Positions 1 through 8,039 of a DNA stretch of 59,378 nt are shown one piece after another. Below the pieces are notes generated by a model. That model did no database searches, had not been told where the DNA came from, and saw only the letters and a program-made list of their open reading frames with translations. The position numbers and the translations under genes are program-made. Numbering within the stretch: position 1 is the first letter of the stretch; each line of letters opens with the position of its first letter. This stretch comes from Balneolaceae bacterium (GTDB lineage: Bacteria > Bacteroidota > Rhodothermia > Balneolales > Balneolaceae), in NCBI GenBank assembly GCA_007118695.1, contig SKRC01000074.1:1-59378 (forward strand). Direction: 5' to 3'.

Positions 1-369
1 AGGCTTGGTACTGCAGAGATTGAAAATGCACTCGATGAACACGACAATGTAATTGAAACGGCTGTGGTCGGGTACCCTCACGATATAAAAGGACAGGGGG
101 TTTATGCATTTATGATTTGTGAGAAGAAACCTGACGATATGGCGGCTTTTAAAAAAGAGCTGAATGACCTGGTGACGAAAATCATCGGGCCGATAGCAAA
201 GCCGGATAAAATCCAGGTGGTTCCCGGACTGCCCAAGACAAGGTCAGGTAAAATCATGAGACGGATCCTGCGAAAGATTGCAGCCAACGATCTGGAGAAT
301 ATCGGTGATACTTCCACGTTGCTCGATCCATCCGTCGTCGAAGAGATTAAGGGAATGGAAGCGGTCTGA
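1..369 (+). CDS. acs: acetyl-CoA synthetase, C-terminal fragment (5' end outside window)
   Basis: The reading frame is open from the first base and ends in TGA at 367-369, so only the last 122 residues are present. The part seen is the small C-terminal domain of acyl/acetyl-CoA synthetases (ANL superfamily): [11 protein letters not shown] at the start, [12 protein letters not shown], and [11 protein letters not shown], whose Lys is the conserved catalytic and regulatory acetylation site of Acs. The enzyme converts acetate, ATP and CoA to acetyl-CoA in the cytoplasm. The fragment length and the run-out EEI.G fit the normal C-terminus of the family. A propionyl-CoA synthetase or another close ANL ligase cannot be excluded without the N-terminal part. 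A hairpin terminator follows. Confidence 0.88.
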   Translation, partial: RLGTAEIENALDEHDNVIETAVVGYPHDIKGQGVYAFMICEKKPDDMAAFKKELNDLVTKIIGPIAKPDKIQVVPGLPKTRSGKIMRRILRKIAANDLENIGDTSTLLDPSVVEEIKGMEAV

Positions 370-401
370 GCATGATTCAAATCTGAAAATGCTGTAAAAG
401 A

Positions 402-430
402 AGCCTGCTGTTACTACAGCGGGCTTTTTT
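402..430 (+). terminator. intrinsic terminator after acs
   Basis: AGCCTGCTGT (402-411), four-base loop, ACAGCGGGCT (416-425) pair over 10 bp with one G-T pair, followed by a run of T at 425-430. It lies about 30 nt after the acs stop codon, as expected for a Rho-independent terminator. Confidence 0.85.
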
Positions 431-567
431 GTTCTTATGATTTATTCAGCGGGTATGAAAAGACATACTTTCGGTTGCTCGATTAATCAGCAAGAACAGG
501 CTGCAATTTGCTTTTGGCGGTCAATAGCAACCAACAAAAGGCGATTCGGGATAAGTTGGCTAGTGTA

Positions 568-933
568 TTAACTCATAATGTAGGCTGCAAAAAGAATCAA
601 AAAACTGAGAGTTAACAGCGCCAGGCGGAATCGGGTGCTGATTAATAATTCATGAAACAGAAGACCCCAGGTGAGTGGGTAATCGTTGAGCCAGTTGTAG
701 TAATGATGGCGGTGCAGGGTCCCCAGGGCCATTGTGACATGCCCATGCAGGATCGTGATCATGAATGGAAGGGCAAAAAGAATGGATCCGGGATAGCTGA
801 TATACCGGTCTATGGTTGCCAGTTCACAGATAAAATAGTAAGGCCAGGCGAAGAGCAGCAGTAAAGGGACGGTCAGTGACCAGTTGATCAGTGCTATGCG
901 CCGGTAATTTTTTTCATTCAGTTCGGAAGACAC
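568..933 (-). CDS. small multi-pass membrane protein, function unknown
   Basis: A 121-residue protein that I do not recognise. Hydrophobic segments at about residues 12-34 (ALINWSLTVPLLLLFAWPYY), 48-72 (ILFALPFMITILHGHVTMAL) and 102-120 (LALLTLSFLILFAAYIM) suggest three or four membrane helices. A His-rich stretch, LHRHHYYNW, sits in a loop near residues 73-81. It is divergent from acs and is downstream of the alanine dehydrogenase gene on the same strand, with a gap of about 80 nt, so co-transcription is possible. The start ATG at 933 is the first in the frame. No function is claimed. Confidence 0.55.
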   Translation of the reverse strand: MSSELNEKNYRRIALINWSLTVPLLLLFAWPYYFICELATIDRYISYPGSILFALPFMITILHGHVTMALGTLHRHHYYNWLNDYPLTWGLLFHELLISTRFRLALLTLSFLILFAAYIMS

Positions 934-1014
934 AGTTTATTTACTTGTTTGCAGAATGTATGATGACGTTTGCAGGTATGGGTAATTGGCATCCGGATTC
1001 AAAAAAATCACGAA

Positions 1015-2229
1015 TCAAATCTGTGAGGCTATTAACATCTCAATTTCCCGATAAGGCATATGGAATTGAGAAGCCAGTGTCTTTTTTGTCAGATGCTTTT
1101 TATAAACATAGGTTCCATTGCGCAGAGCGGTATTGCTCCAGAGACACTCCCTGATACCCCCGGCATCTCCAATGGCCAGCAAATACGGAACCATAACGTT
1201 ATTCAATGCGTGAGTTGCAGTTCTTGCCACATTGGAAGGGATATTAGGGACACAGTAATGGATAACGCCGTGTTTGGTGAACACCGGGTCTGAATGGCTG
1301 GTCGGTACACTTGTTGCCACACATCCACCCTGGTCGATAACGGTATCCACAATCACACTTCTGTCTTTCATGTTTGCCACCATCGGCTCCGTCACCAGGC
1401 ATGGGGCTCGTTCCCCTTCAGTCATAGCGGCGCCGATGACCACATCGGCATAACCAATTGCAGAAGACAGGTACTGGTGGTTTGCAGTGGCGGTAATTAC
1501 CCGTCTGTCGAGCGCATTTTCCAGCCGTCTGAGCTGCGCCAGGTCATTGTCCATCACAAAAACCTGGGCCCCATAACCCAGGGCAGTCCTTGCAGCGTAT
1601 TCCCCGATGATTCCGGCACCCAGGATCACAACAGTAGCCGGTGGAATACCGGATATACCACCAAGCATTACCCCTTGCCCATTACTGTTGTTTTCCATGT
1701 AATGAGAAGCAATCTGAACAGCCATTGACCCGGTAATCTCGTGCATCATGCGTACAATTGGAAATTCGCTGTCATCACCCATGATGTATTCGTACCCGAT
1801 GCTGGTAACACCTTTTTCCAACAGGATCTTCAGAAAATCTACTTCCATATTGCCCAGATGCAGGGCAGATATCAGAGTCTGATTCGGTTGCATCCATGTT
1901 TGTTCCTCTTCGGAGGGTGGGGCCACTTTGACAATCAATTCCGATTTTTTGTACAAATCCTCGGCGCTGTATAATATTTCAGCGCCTGCATCGCTATACT
2001 CCTGGTCAGTAAAATGGGCATCAATACCGGCTTCTTTCTCAATATAGACTTCATGATTATTGGCGCGGAGTATCGATACCCCTCCGGGAGTAAGCGAGAG
2101 TCTACGCTCATCAACGGAGATCTCCTTAGGCAGGCCGATTTTCAGTGAAGTTTCTGAATTCGACTTCATTACCCTTTTTTCTAGGGTTTTGATGCCTATT
2201 TGTTCAGTATCAAGTGGTTTAAGTTCCAT
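1015..2229 (-). CDS. ald: alanine dehydrogenase
   Basis: A 404-residue NAD-dependent dehydrogenase of the alanine dehydrogenase / pyridine nucleotide transhydrogenase alpha family, reversibly deaminating L-alanine to pyruvate and ammonia. Visible landmarks: N-terminal catalytic domain with GLPKEISVDERRLSLTPGG (about 32-50), the substrate-site histidine in SALHLGN (124), the Rossmann motif GAGIIGEYAA (204-213) and VIDQGGC (298-303) near the nicotinamide. It is about 30 residues longer than the Bacillus-type enzyme because of an N-terminal extension; an internal Met at residue 21 (MKSNSETSLK) would shorten this. It is divergent from ksgA with a gap of about 90 nt that should hold both promoters. 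The family call is firm; strict alanine specificity is inferred. Confidence 0.88.
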   Translation of the reverse strand: MELKPLDTEQIGIKTLEKRVMKSNSETSLKIGLPKEISVDERRLSLTPGGVSILRANNHEVYIEKEAGIDAHFTDQEYSDAGAEILYSAEDLYKKSELIVKVAPPSEEEQTWMQPNQTLISALHLGNMEVDFLKILLEKGVTSIGYEYIMGDDSEFPIVRMMHEITGSMAVQIASHYMENNSNGQGVMLGGISGIPPATVVILGAGIIGEYAARTALGYGAQVFVMDNDLAQLRRLENALDRRVITATANHQYLSSAIGYADVVIGAAMTEGERAPCLVTEPMVANMKDRSVIVDTVIDQGGCVATSVPTSHSDPVFTKHGVIHYCVPNIPSNVARTATHALNNVMVPYLLAIGDAGGIRECLWSNTALRNGTYVYKKHLTKKTLASQFHMPYREIEMLIASQI

Positions 2230-2320
2230 ACGGTAGTAATAACGAAAAAGGAGTTAGTTGCTGATGTACAATTTAGCTAAGTTAAATCTAAATAAAACCA
2301 TCGGATGTGCAAAAAAGAGC

Positions 2321-3103
2321 ATGAATCGAATAAGACCTAAGAAAAGCCTGGGACAACATTTTCTGCAGGATGGCAATGTCATTAGAAAGATTGCCGATAC
2401 GATTCCGGCCGGGATGGATGATCTGATCGTAGAAATCGGCCCCGGCACAGGCATGCTTACGAAGGAATTGATCAATCGTTACAGGAATATCCGGGCGGTT
2501 GAGCTCGACGGCCGGTCGGTGGAATACCTGAAAGAAAATTTTCCCGGCCTCGATGTAATCCATGCCGATATATTGAAAGTATCGTGGGATGAACTGCTGG
2601 CCGGATATGAGGCATCTGATGTTCATGTGGTTGGCAATCTGCCCTATTTTATCACCTCACAGATTCTGTTTGGGATACTCAGCCAGCGGAACCGGCTGAA
2701 AAGTGCTACCCTGATGATGCAGAAAGAAGTAGCACAAAGATTGGTTGCCCGGACCAGCACCAAGGAGTACGGTATACTCAGTGTTCAGGTGCAGTTGATG
2801 AGTTCTCCGGAAATAGTTTTTGATGTGTCTAGAAATTCATTTTATCCCCCGCCGAATGTAACCAGCAGTGTTGTGCTATTGAAATTCGACCGGCCTGATC
2901 TGAAATGCTCCGATAAAAACCTGAAAAAGGTCGTCCGAACGGCTTTCCAGCAGAGAAGAAAAAAATTAAGCAATTCTCTGAAGCCGATTGATCCTCTTCC
3001 CGGCGAGCCGGAATTTGATTATGACAAACGGGCAGAAGCCTGGGAGCCGGGGATATATGAAAAGTTGACAGCATCGTTGGAACAAGATGGCACGCTTTCC
3101 TGA
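2321..3103 (+). CDS. rsmA: 16S rRNA dimethyladenosine transferase (KsgA/RsmA)
   Basis: Transfers four methyl groups from S-adenosylmethionine to the two adjacent adenines of the 3'-terminal hairpin of 16S rRNA during 30S maturation. Motifs: KKSLGQHFLQD at the N-terminus, the SAM-binding VEIGPGTGMLTKEL, and the catalytic VVGNLPYFITSQIL (NLPY motif IV). From the ATG at 2321 the protein has 260 residues, the usual family length; the frame is open to an earlier ATG at 2258, but those 21 residues are not family-like. It is a single gene divergent from ald and lies upstream of groES with a gap of about 230 nt. Weak Shine-Dalgarno, as elsewhere in the window. Confidence 0.95.
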   Translation: MNRIRPKKSLGQHFLQDGNVIRKIADTIPAGMDDLIVEIGPGTGMLTKELINRYRNIRAVELDGRSVEYLKENFPGLDVIHADILKVSWDELLAGYEASDVHVVGNLPYFITSQILFGILSQRNRLKSATLMMQKEVAQRLVARTSTKEYGILSVQVQLMSSPEIVFDVSRNSFYPPPNVTSSVVLLKFDRPDLKCSDKNLKKVVRTAFQQRRKKLSNSLKPIDPLPGEPEFDYDKRAEAWEPGIYEKLTASLEQDGTLS

Positions 3104-3196
3104 AATTTCGACGATACACGGGGACGATTTACGGTAATAGCGAGCAAATTTTTAAAAAAACACCGCATTTCTATTTCTTTGGTGCTTTTGTTGAGT

Positions 3197-3214
3197 TTGG
3201 TATGGTACTTGCAT
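3197..3214 (+). promoter_or_regulatory. sigma54-like (-24/-12) promoter upstream of groES-groEL
   Basis: TTGGTATGGTACTTGCAT matches the published sigma54 consensus YTGGCACG-N4-TTGCW at the GG (3199-3200) and GC (3211-3212) with the exact spacing, and keeps the full TTGCA half. Two positions of the -24 half differ (T for C twice). Transcription would start near 3224, leaving a leader of about 108 nt before the groES ATG. No CIRCE inverted repeat (the HrcA operator) was seen in this leader. This is a pattern match only. Confidence 0.42.
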
Positions 3215-3331
3215 AAAAGTTCAATCGAAGAGGGTCTGTGTATGATTGAAGTGTATGGATGCCCTGTACTTTTTTCCTGGAAAATTTTATAAAAACAAAA
3301 AACAGAAACCTAAATATTGAAGGAGTCATTT

Positions 3332-3619
3332 ATGGCTAATATTAAACCTTTAAGTGATCGAGTCCTGGTTCGTCCGGACGATGTAGAAGAGACAACCAGT
3401 TCCGGAATCATTATTCCGGATACAGCAAAAGAGAAGCCACAACGTGGAACTGTTGTTGCTGCCGGTCCCGGAAAAGTAGAAAATGGAACTAAAATTGACA
3501 TGTCTGTCAAAGAAGGTGACCATATTCTATATGGCAAATATTCCGGAACCGAGATCACACTGGATGGTGAAGAGTACCTGATTATGCGTGAAGCCGATAT
3601 TCTCGGAATCGTTTCATAA
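3332..3619 (+). CDS. groS: co-chaperonin GroES (Cpn10)
   Basis: A 95-residue subunit of the heptameric lid of the GroEL folding chamber in the cytoplasm. The start KPLSDRVLV, the mobile loop around [19 protein letters not shown] that docks on GroEL, and VVAAGPGK are all standard. The start chosen, ATG 3332, is preceded by a good AAGGAG at 3320-3325; an in-frame ATG at 3317 lies before that site and is rejected. groL follows after 51 nt, forming the usual operon. Transcription may come from the sigma54-like site at 3197-3214. Confidence 0.97.
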   Translation: MANIKPLSDRVLVRPDDVEETTSSGIIIPDTAKEKPQRGTVVAAGPGKVENGTKIDMSVKEGDHILYGKYSGTEITLDGEEYLIMREADILGIVS

Positions 3620-3664
3620 GTGATCATTTTTCAACAAATTAACCTGAATTAAAAAAAAGAGTAA

Positions 3665-5341
<1,677 letters not shown>

Positions 5342-5385
5342 GCAGCCCGACCCTTTCCATGTAGTCAATACTATATGATTTCCCA

Positions 5386-5421
5386 AGCCTCATCCCGTTC
5401 AGCGGGGTGGGGCTTTTTTTT
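5386..5421 (+). terminator. intrinsic terminator of groS-groL
   Basis: A 12-bp stem, AGCCTCATCCCG (5386-5397) with CGGGGTGGGGCT (5403-5414) including G-T pairs, a five-base loop and a run of eight T's. It starts 44 nt after the groL stop codon. Confidence 0.9.
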
Positions 5422-5460
5422 AGGGGATTAGAGGGATTACGAGGATTGAAAGGATTACGT
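5421..5460. repeat. GGATTA-type short-unit repeat, copy 1 (R3)
   Basis: Tandem imperfect units: GGGGATTA, GAGGGATTA, CGAGGATTG, AAAGGATTACG. The same tract occurs downstream of the peptidase-barrel gene (10971-11023) and, inverted, at the end of the DNA glycosylase gene (6786-6820). Confidence 0.6.
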
Positions 5461-5616
5461 TTTTTTCCGGTGACTAGTGACCTGAAGCCTGTAATTTATG
5501 TACGTTGGTAAATTATTCGTTGGTTGTGGACTTTGTCCAATAATTTATTGTTGATAGAGGCTAATGCCAATAAATATAAATTTTATTCTCATCCATAAAT
5601 GATTACAGGAAACCAG

Positions 5617-5769
5617 TGTCGCGATTACGTAATTCGTATAGTGATTCTGAATATATCAAGCAGTCATAACTACATTCGTTATGATACTATTGGTTAACAC
5701 TAATTTGTTACTGGAAATACTTTCTGCCAGAGGGGCCAGATTACCAAAACTAATTAATCGATAACTACA
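5617..5769. repeat. dispersed repeat R1, copy A
   Basis: Shares with 25926-26049 the ordered blocks GTCGCGA, TTAATTCGT-like, GTGATTCTGAAT, ATCAA-CAGT, CTTTCTGCCAG/CCTTCTGCCAG, GG-CC-GATAACCA-like and CGATAACTACA/CGACAACTACA. Copy A carries about 30-45 extra bases in the middle. Neither copy has an open reading frame of note, so this looks like a non-coding dispersed element. Confidence 0.55.
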
Positions 5770-5861
5770 ATAGTGTCATAACCAGTTAAAAAGGACAATA
5801 AAATTATGTCATCGTCAGTAAAAAATCCCCTATGAAAGAGGGTTAACCTGCATTTCACTCC

Positions 5862-5899
5862 GAGGGGAAAAGATGTACGCGTAGCGAAATAGTCCCCTC
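5862..5899. other. inverted repeat with 24-nt loop
   Basis: GAGGGGA (5862-5868) and TCCCCTC (5893-5899) are perfect complements around a 24-nt loop. There is no T-run, so it is not an obvious terminator. It lies between R1 and R2 in the gene-free patch; role unknown. Confidence 0.4.
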
Positions 5900-5960
5900 A
5901 GCTGTGTTAAAGCTAAAATAGCGTGCTTAATGCCCCGACTGCTGTACAGGACATTTCCAC

Positions 5961-6025
5961 TGCTATTTTATTCGCCTTGCTGATGGAAAAATTTCTTGGT
6001 GAAAAATGCGGGTTAGGGACATTAC
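5961..6025 (+). repeat. dispersed repeat R2, copy A
   Basis: Contains TATTTTA, TTCGCCTTGC, AAATT-CTTGGTGA and AAATGCGGGTTAGGG in the same order as the reverse complement of 50731-50800. The rest of 5422-6169 contains no gene I can support. Confidence 0.6.
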
Positions 6026-6169
6026 TTATTGCTAACCGGGATTATTGGCATTAACGATGTTAGTGGTTACAACACTAGGTGATGTTTTTTTGTAAGGTTT
6101 TGAGTTTTGAGAGATCATATTAATAAAAGAGAATTCAACCCAAGTTTGAGTGAGTTCAAAGTTGATATT

Positions 6170-6556
6170 ATGAAATATGAAGAGCTTACCTACGATATAA
6201 TTTCTTGTGCTTTTCGTGTACATCAAGAGCTGGGAAATGGATTTCAGGAAAAAATTTATCACAGGGCAATGAACCTTGAATTCATGGATAAAGGCATGGA
6301 TGCCGCCAGCGAAGTGTCGATTCCGATTTACTACAAGGAGAAACAGATTGGTTTTCGCAAAGCAGATTTCATCGTTGAAAATAAGGTTATGGTGGAACTA
6401 AAAGCGGTATTGGAATATGAAAATGCTCACCTTGCCCAGGCATTCAACTATCTGACTATTTTAAATTTTGATATTGGTTTGTTGCTAAATTTTGGCGGCA
6501 AAAGCCTGCAATACAAACGTGTTTACAATCGAAACAGTAGATACAAGGGAAAATAA
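6170..6556 (+). CDS. GxxExxY family protein (PD-(D/E)XK-like fold)
   Basis: From ATG 6170 the protein has 128 residues, the usual family size; the frame is open to an earlier ATG at 6107 but the first 21 residues are not family-like. The defining motif GFQEKIY (GxxExxY) is at about residues 23-29. Further on come FRKADFIVENKVMVELKA, with the D and E-x-K arrangement of the PD-(D/E)XK nuclease fold, and QAFNYLTILNFDIGLLLNFG. The function of the family is not established. Members are scattered in many Bacteroidota genomes, often as isolated genes amid repeats, as here. No partner gene is adjacent. Confidence 0.85.
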   Translation: MKYEELTYDIISCAFRVHQELGNGFQEKIYHRAMNLEFMDKGMDAASEVSIPIYYKEKQIGFRKADFIVENKVMVELKAVLEYENAHLAQAFNYLTILNFDIGLLLNFGGKSLQYKRVYNRNSRYKGK

Positions 6557-6785
6557 CAGTTTCAATCTACACACCAGTCGCAAGCTTAATGATACACTCT
6601 TGAGGTCCTTCCAACATCAGGCAAGGGGTGCAGATCTATAAGGCAGATCGATGAGACTGTGTAAAAATCAGAAATTAATAACTCTAATTGTTGAAGTCAC
6701 GAAATTACTTTTAAGAAAAATAACTGCACATATATTTCAACCTTTTCGCTGAAGAATACTATTATCCTCATGATCAGGAAAACGT

Positions 6786-6820
6786 GATCCCCTCAATCCT
6801 GTTAATCCTTTAATCCCGAT
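6786..6820 (-). repeat. GGATTA-type short-unit repeat, copy 3 (R3), overlapping a gene end
   Basis: On the reverse strand it reads as consecutive units GGGATTAAA, GGATTAACA, GGATTGAGG, GGATC. The TAA stop codon of the DNA glycosylase gene (6810-6812) lies within the first unit. Confidence 0.6.
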
Positions 6821-7754
6821 CTTTCTTTGACTCGATGATGTAATTTACAAACAGAAACTCGATTCCTGCAGCTTCGAACCCTTTCCAGTTTTTGATCATT
6901 TCTTTGAACTCGGCTTCTGTCGTCCGGTCAGGGTCCCCGCCATAACTGAGAATGATCCAGCGGCGCAGGCCTTTTTCTTTCCCCTTTTGGATATTGCTTG
7001 GGAACACCGCATCGGTTCTCGGTCTGAAGAGCATCAGATCCTGGGCAGAGGTCGGTCCAATACCGCGGACCCTGGATATGGTCTCGTAAAAAACAGCCGG
7101 GTCCGCATGTTGATCCAGCCATTCCATATCTAACTCCCCGGCAAGGATATCCTGAGCCAGCCCGGTAATGAATTCACCTTTGCGCCGTGTTGGCCCCAGT
7201 TTTCGGATCTGTGCCGGATCGGCCCTGGCAATTTGGAACGGACGCGGCCAGGTCGGAAGTGTTTTGCCATTGTGCATCAGGTGAGTACCGTATCTCTCCC
7301 TGACTTTAAAAGCCATTTTCTTTGCAGTCGGTTTATGTGACAGCCGCATCTGGATGATGCGATTCATGATATCCTCCAGCAGCGTTGCCCGGCTCATCCG
7401 TTTCAACCCGTAAAATTCAGTCATCCTGGGACCCAGTACCGGGTCTTTGACGGCCTGATCATAAAAAGGCCTCAGATCCAGATCGGCCCCCAGAATTCTG
7501 GCAAAAACCTTGTTTGCCTGGTGAATTTCACTTTTTGAGAAATCTTCCTCTGTCTGGATATGAAACTCTGGATTTTCCGGATCTCCGTTGAAAAACATGG
7601 TGGCAACAATATCCCGCTCTTCAAGCGGAATTGTCCGCGTGTAGCCTTTCTCAACAATCTCAACCGGGTCATGTTCATGATCGAAATAGGGGTCGATGTC
7701 CAGACAGATAAACCAGTCGTGCGGCGGTATCGATTTGAGGGTCCAGGATGACAT
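6810..7754 (-). CDS. HhH-GPD superfamily DNA glycosylase (AlkA/OGG-like)
   Basis: A 314-residue base-excision repair glycosylase by motif. The helix-hairpin-helix VRGIGPTSAQDL is at about 229-240, followed by the catalytic aspartate in RPRTDAVFPSNI (Asp about 248), the pattern of AlkA-type 3-methyladenine glycosylases. The N-terminal part (1-110) resembles the beta-rich domain of AlkA/OGG enzymes, and RNRIIQ-/LLEDIMNRIIQMRLS corresponds to the start of the HhH-GPD domain. There is no C-terminal cysteine cluster, so an Fe-S (Nth/MutY) enzyme is unlikely. Substrate specificity cannot be read from sequence. It stands alone, and its stop codon lies inside a short-unit repeat. Confidence 0.78.
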   Translation of the reverse strand: MSSWTLKSIPPHDWFICLDIDPYFDHEHDPVEIVEKGYTRTIPLEERDIVATMFFNGDPENPEFHIQTEEDFSKSEIHQANKVFARILGADLDLRPFYDQAVKDPVLGPRMTEFYGLKRMSRATLLEDIMNRIIQMRLSHKPTAKKMAFKVRERYGTHLMHNGKTLPTWPRPFQIARADPAQIRKLGPTRRKGEFITGLAQDILAGELDMEWLDQHADPAVFYETISRVRGIGPTSAQDLMLFRPRTDAVFPSNIQKGKEKGLRRWIILSYGGDPDRTTEAEFKEMIKNWKGFEAAGIEFLFVNYIIESKKDRD

Positions 7755-7848
7755 TTAATCAGGTGTTTATTAATGCAGGTGATAATGCTTGATGGAATGA
7801 TCCAAGGTTACTACATAGAAATTCAAGATGAAAGTTGAACCTTCACCA

Positions 7849-7887
7849 AATTTGACATACAACATTTTCCATCATCAATTTGACATA
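7849..7887 (+). promoter_or_regulatory. pair of AATTTGACATA direct repeats
   Basis: AATTTGACATA occurs at 7849-7859 and again at 7877-7887, 28 bp apart, about 150-190 nt before the start of the large peptidase-barrel gene. Each contains a TTGACA hexamer. No convincing -10 partner was seen, so it could be an operator pair or a chance duplication. Confidence 0.25.
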
Positions 7888-8039
7888 ACTGAACCGTCTC
7901 TCAGGTGATAGAGGCACTCATCAGAAAAAAGAGGTCTGTTTTCTATTAATTAAATATTCATTGAATCATATATTCTGCATATTTTATCAAAGCTGTATTG
8001 TTAACAGGCAATACCGGTATCTCAAGTTAATCATCACCT

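Noticed and set aside
3104-3331. CIRCE operator for HrcA upstream of groES
   Set aside because: No TTAGCACTC-N9-GAGTGCTAA-like inverted repeat is present in the leader.
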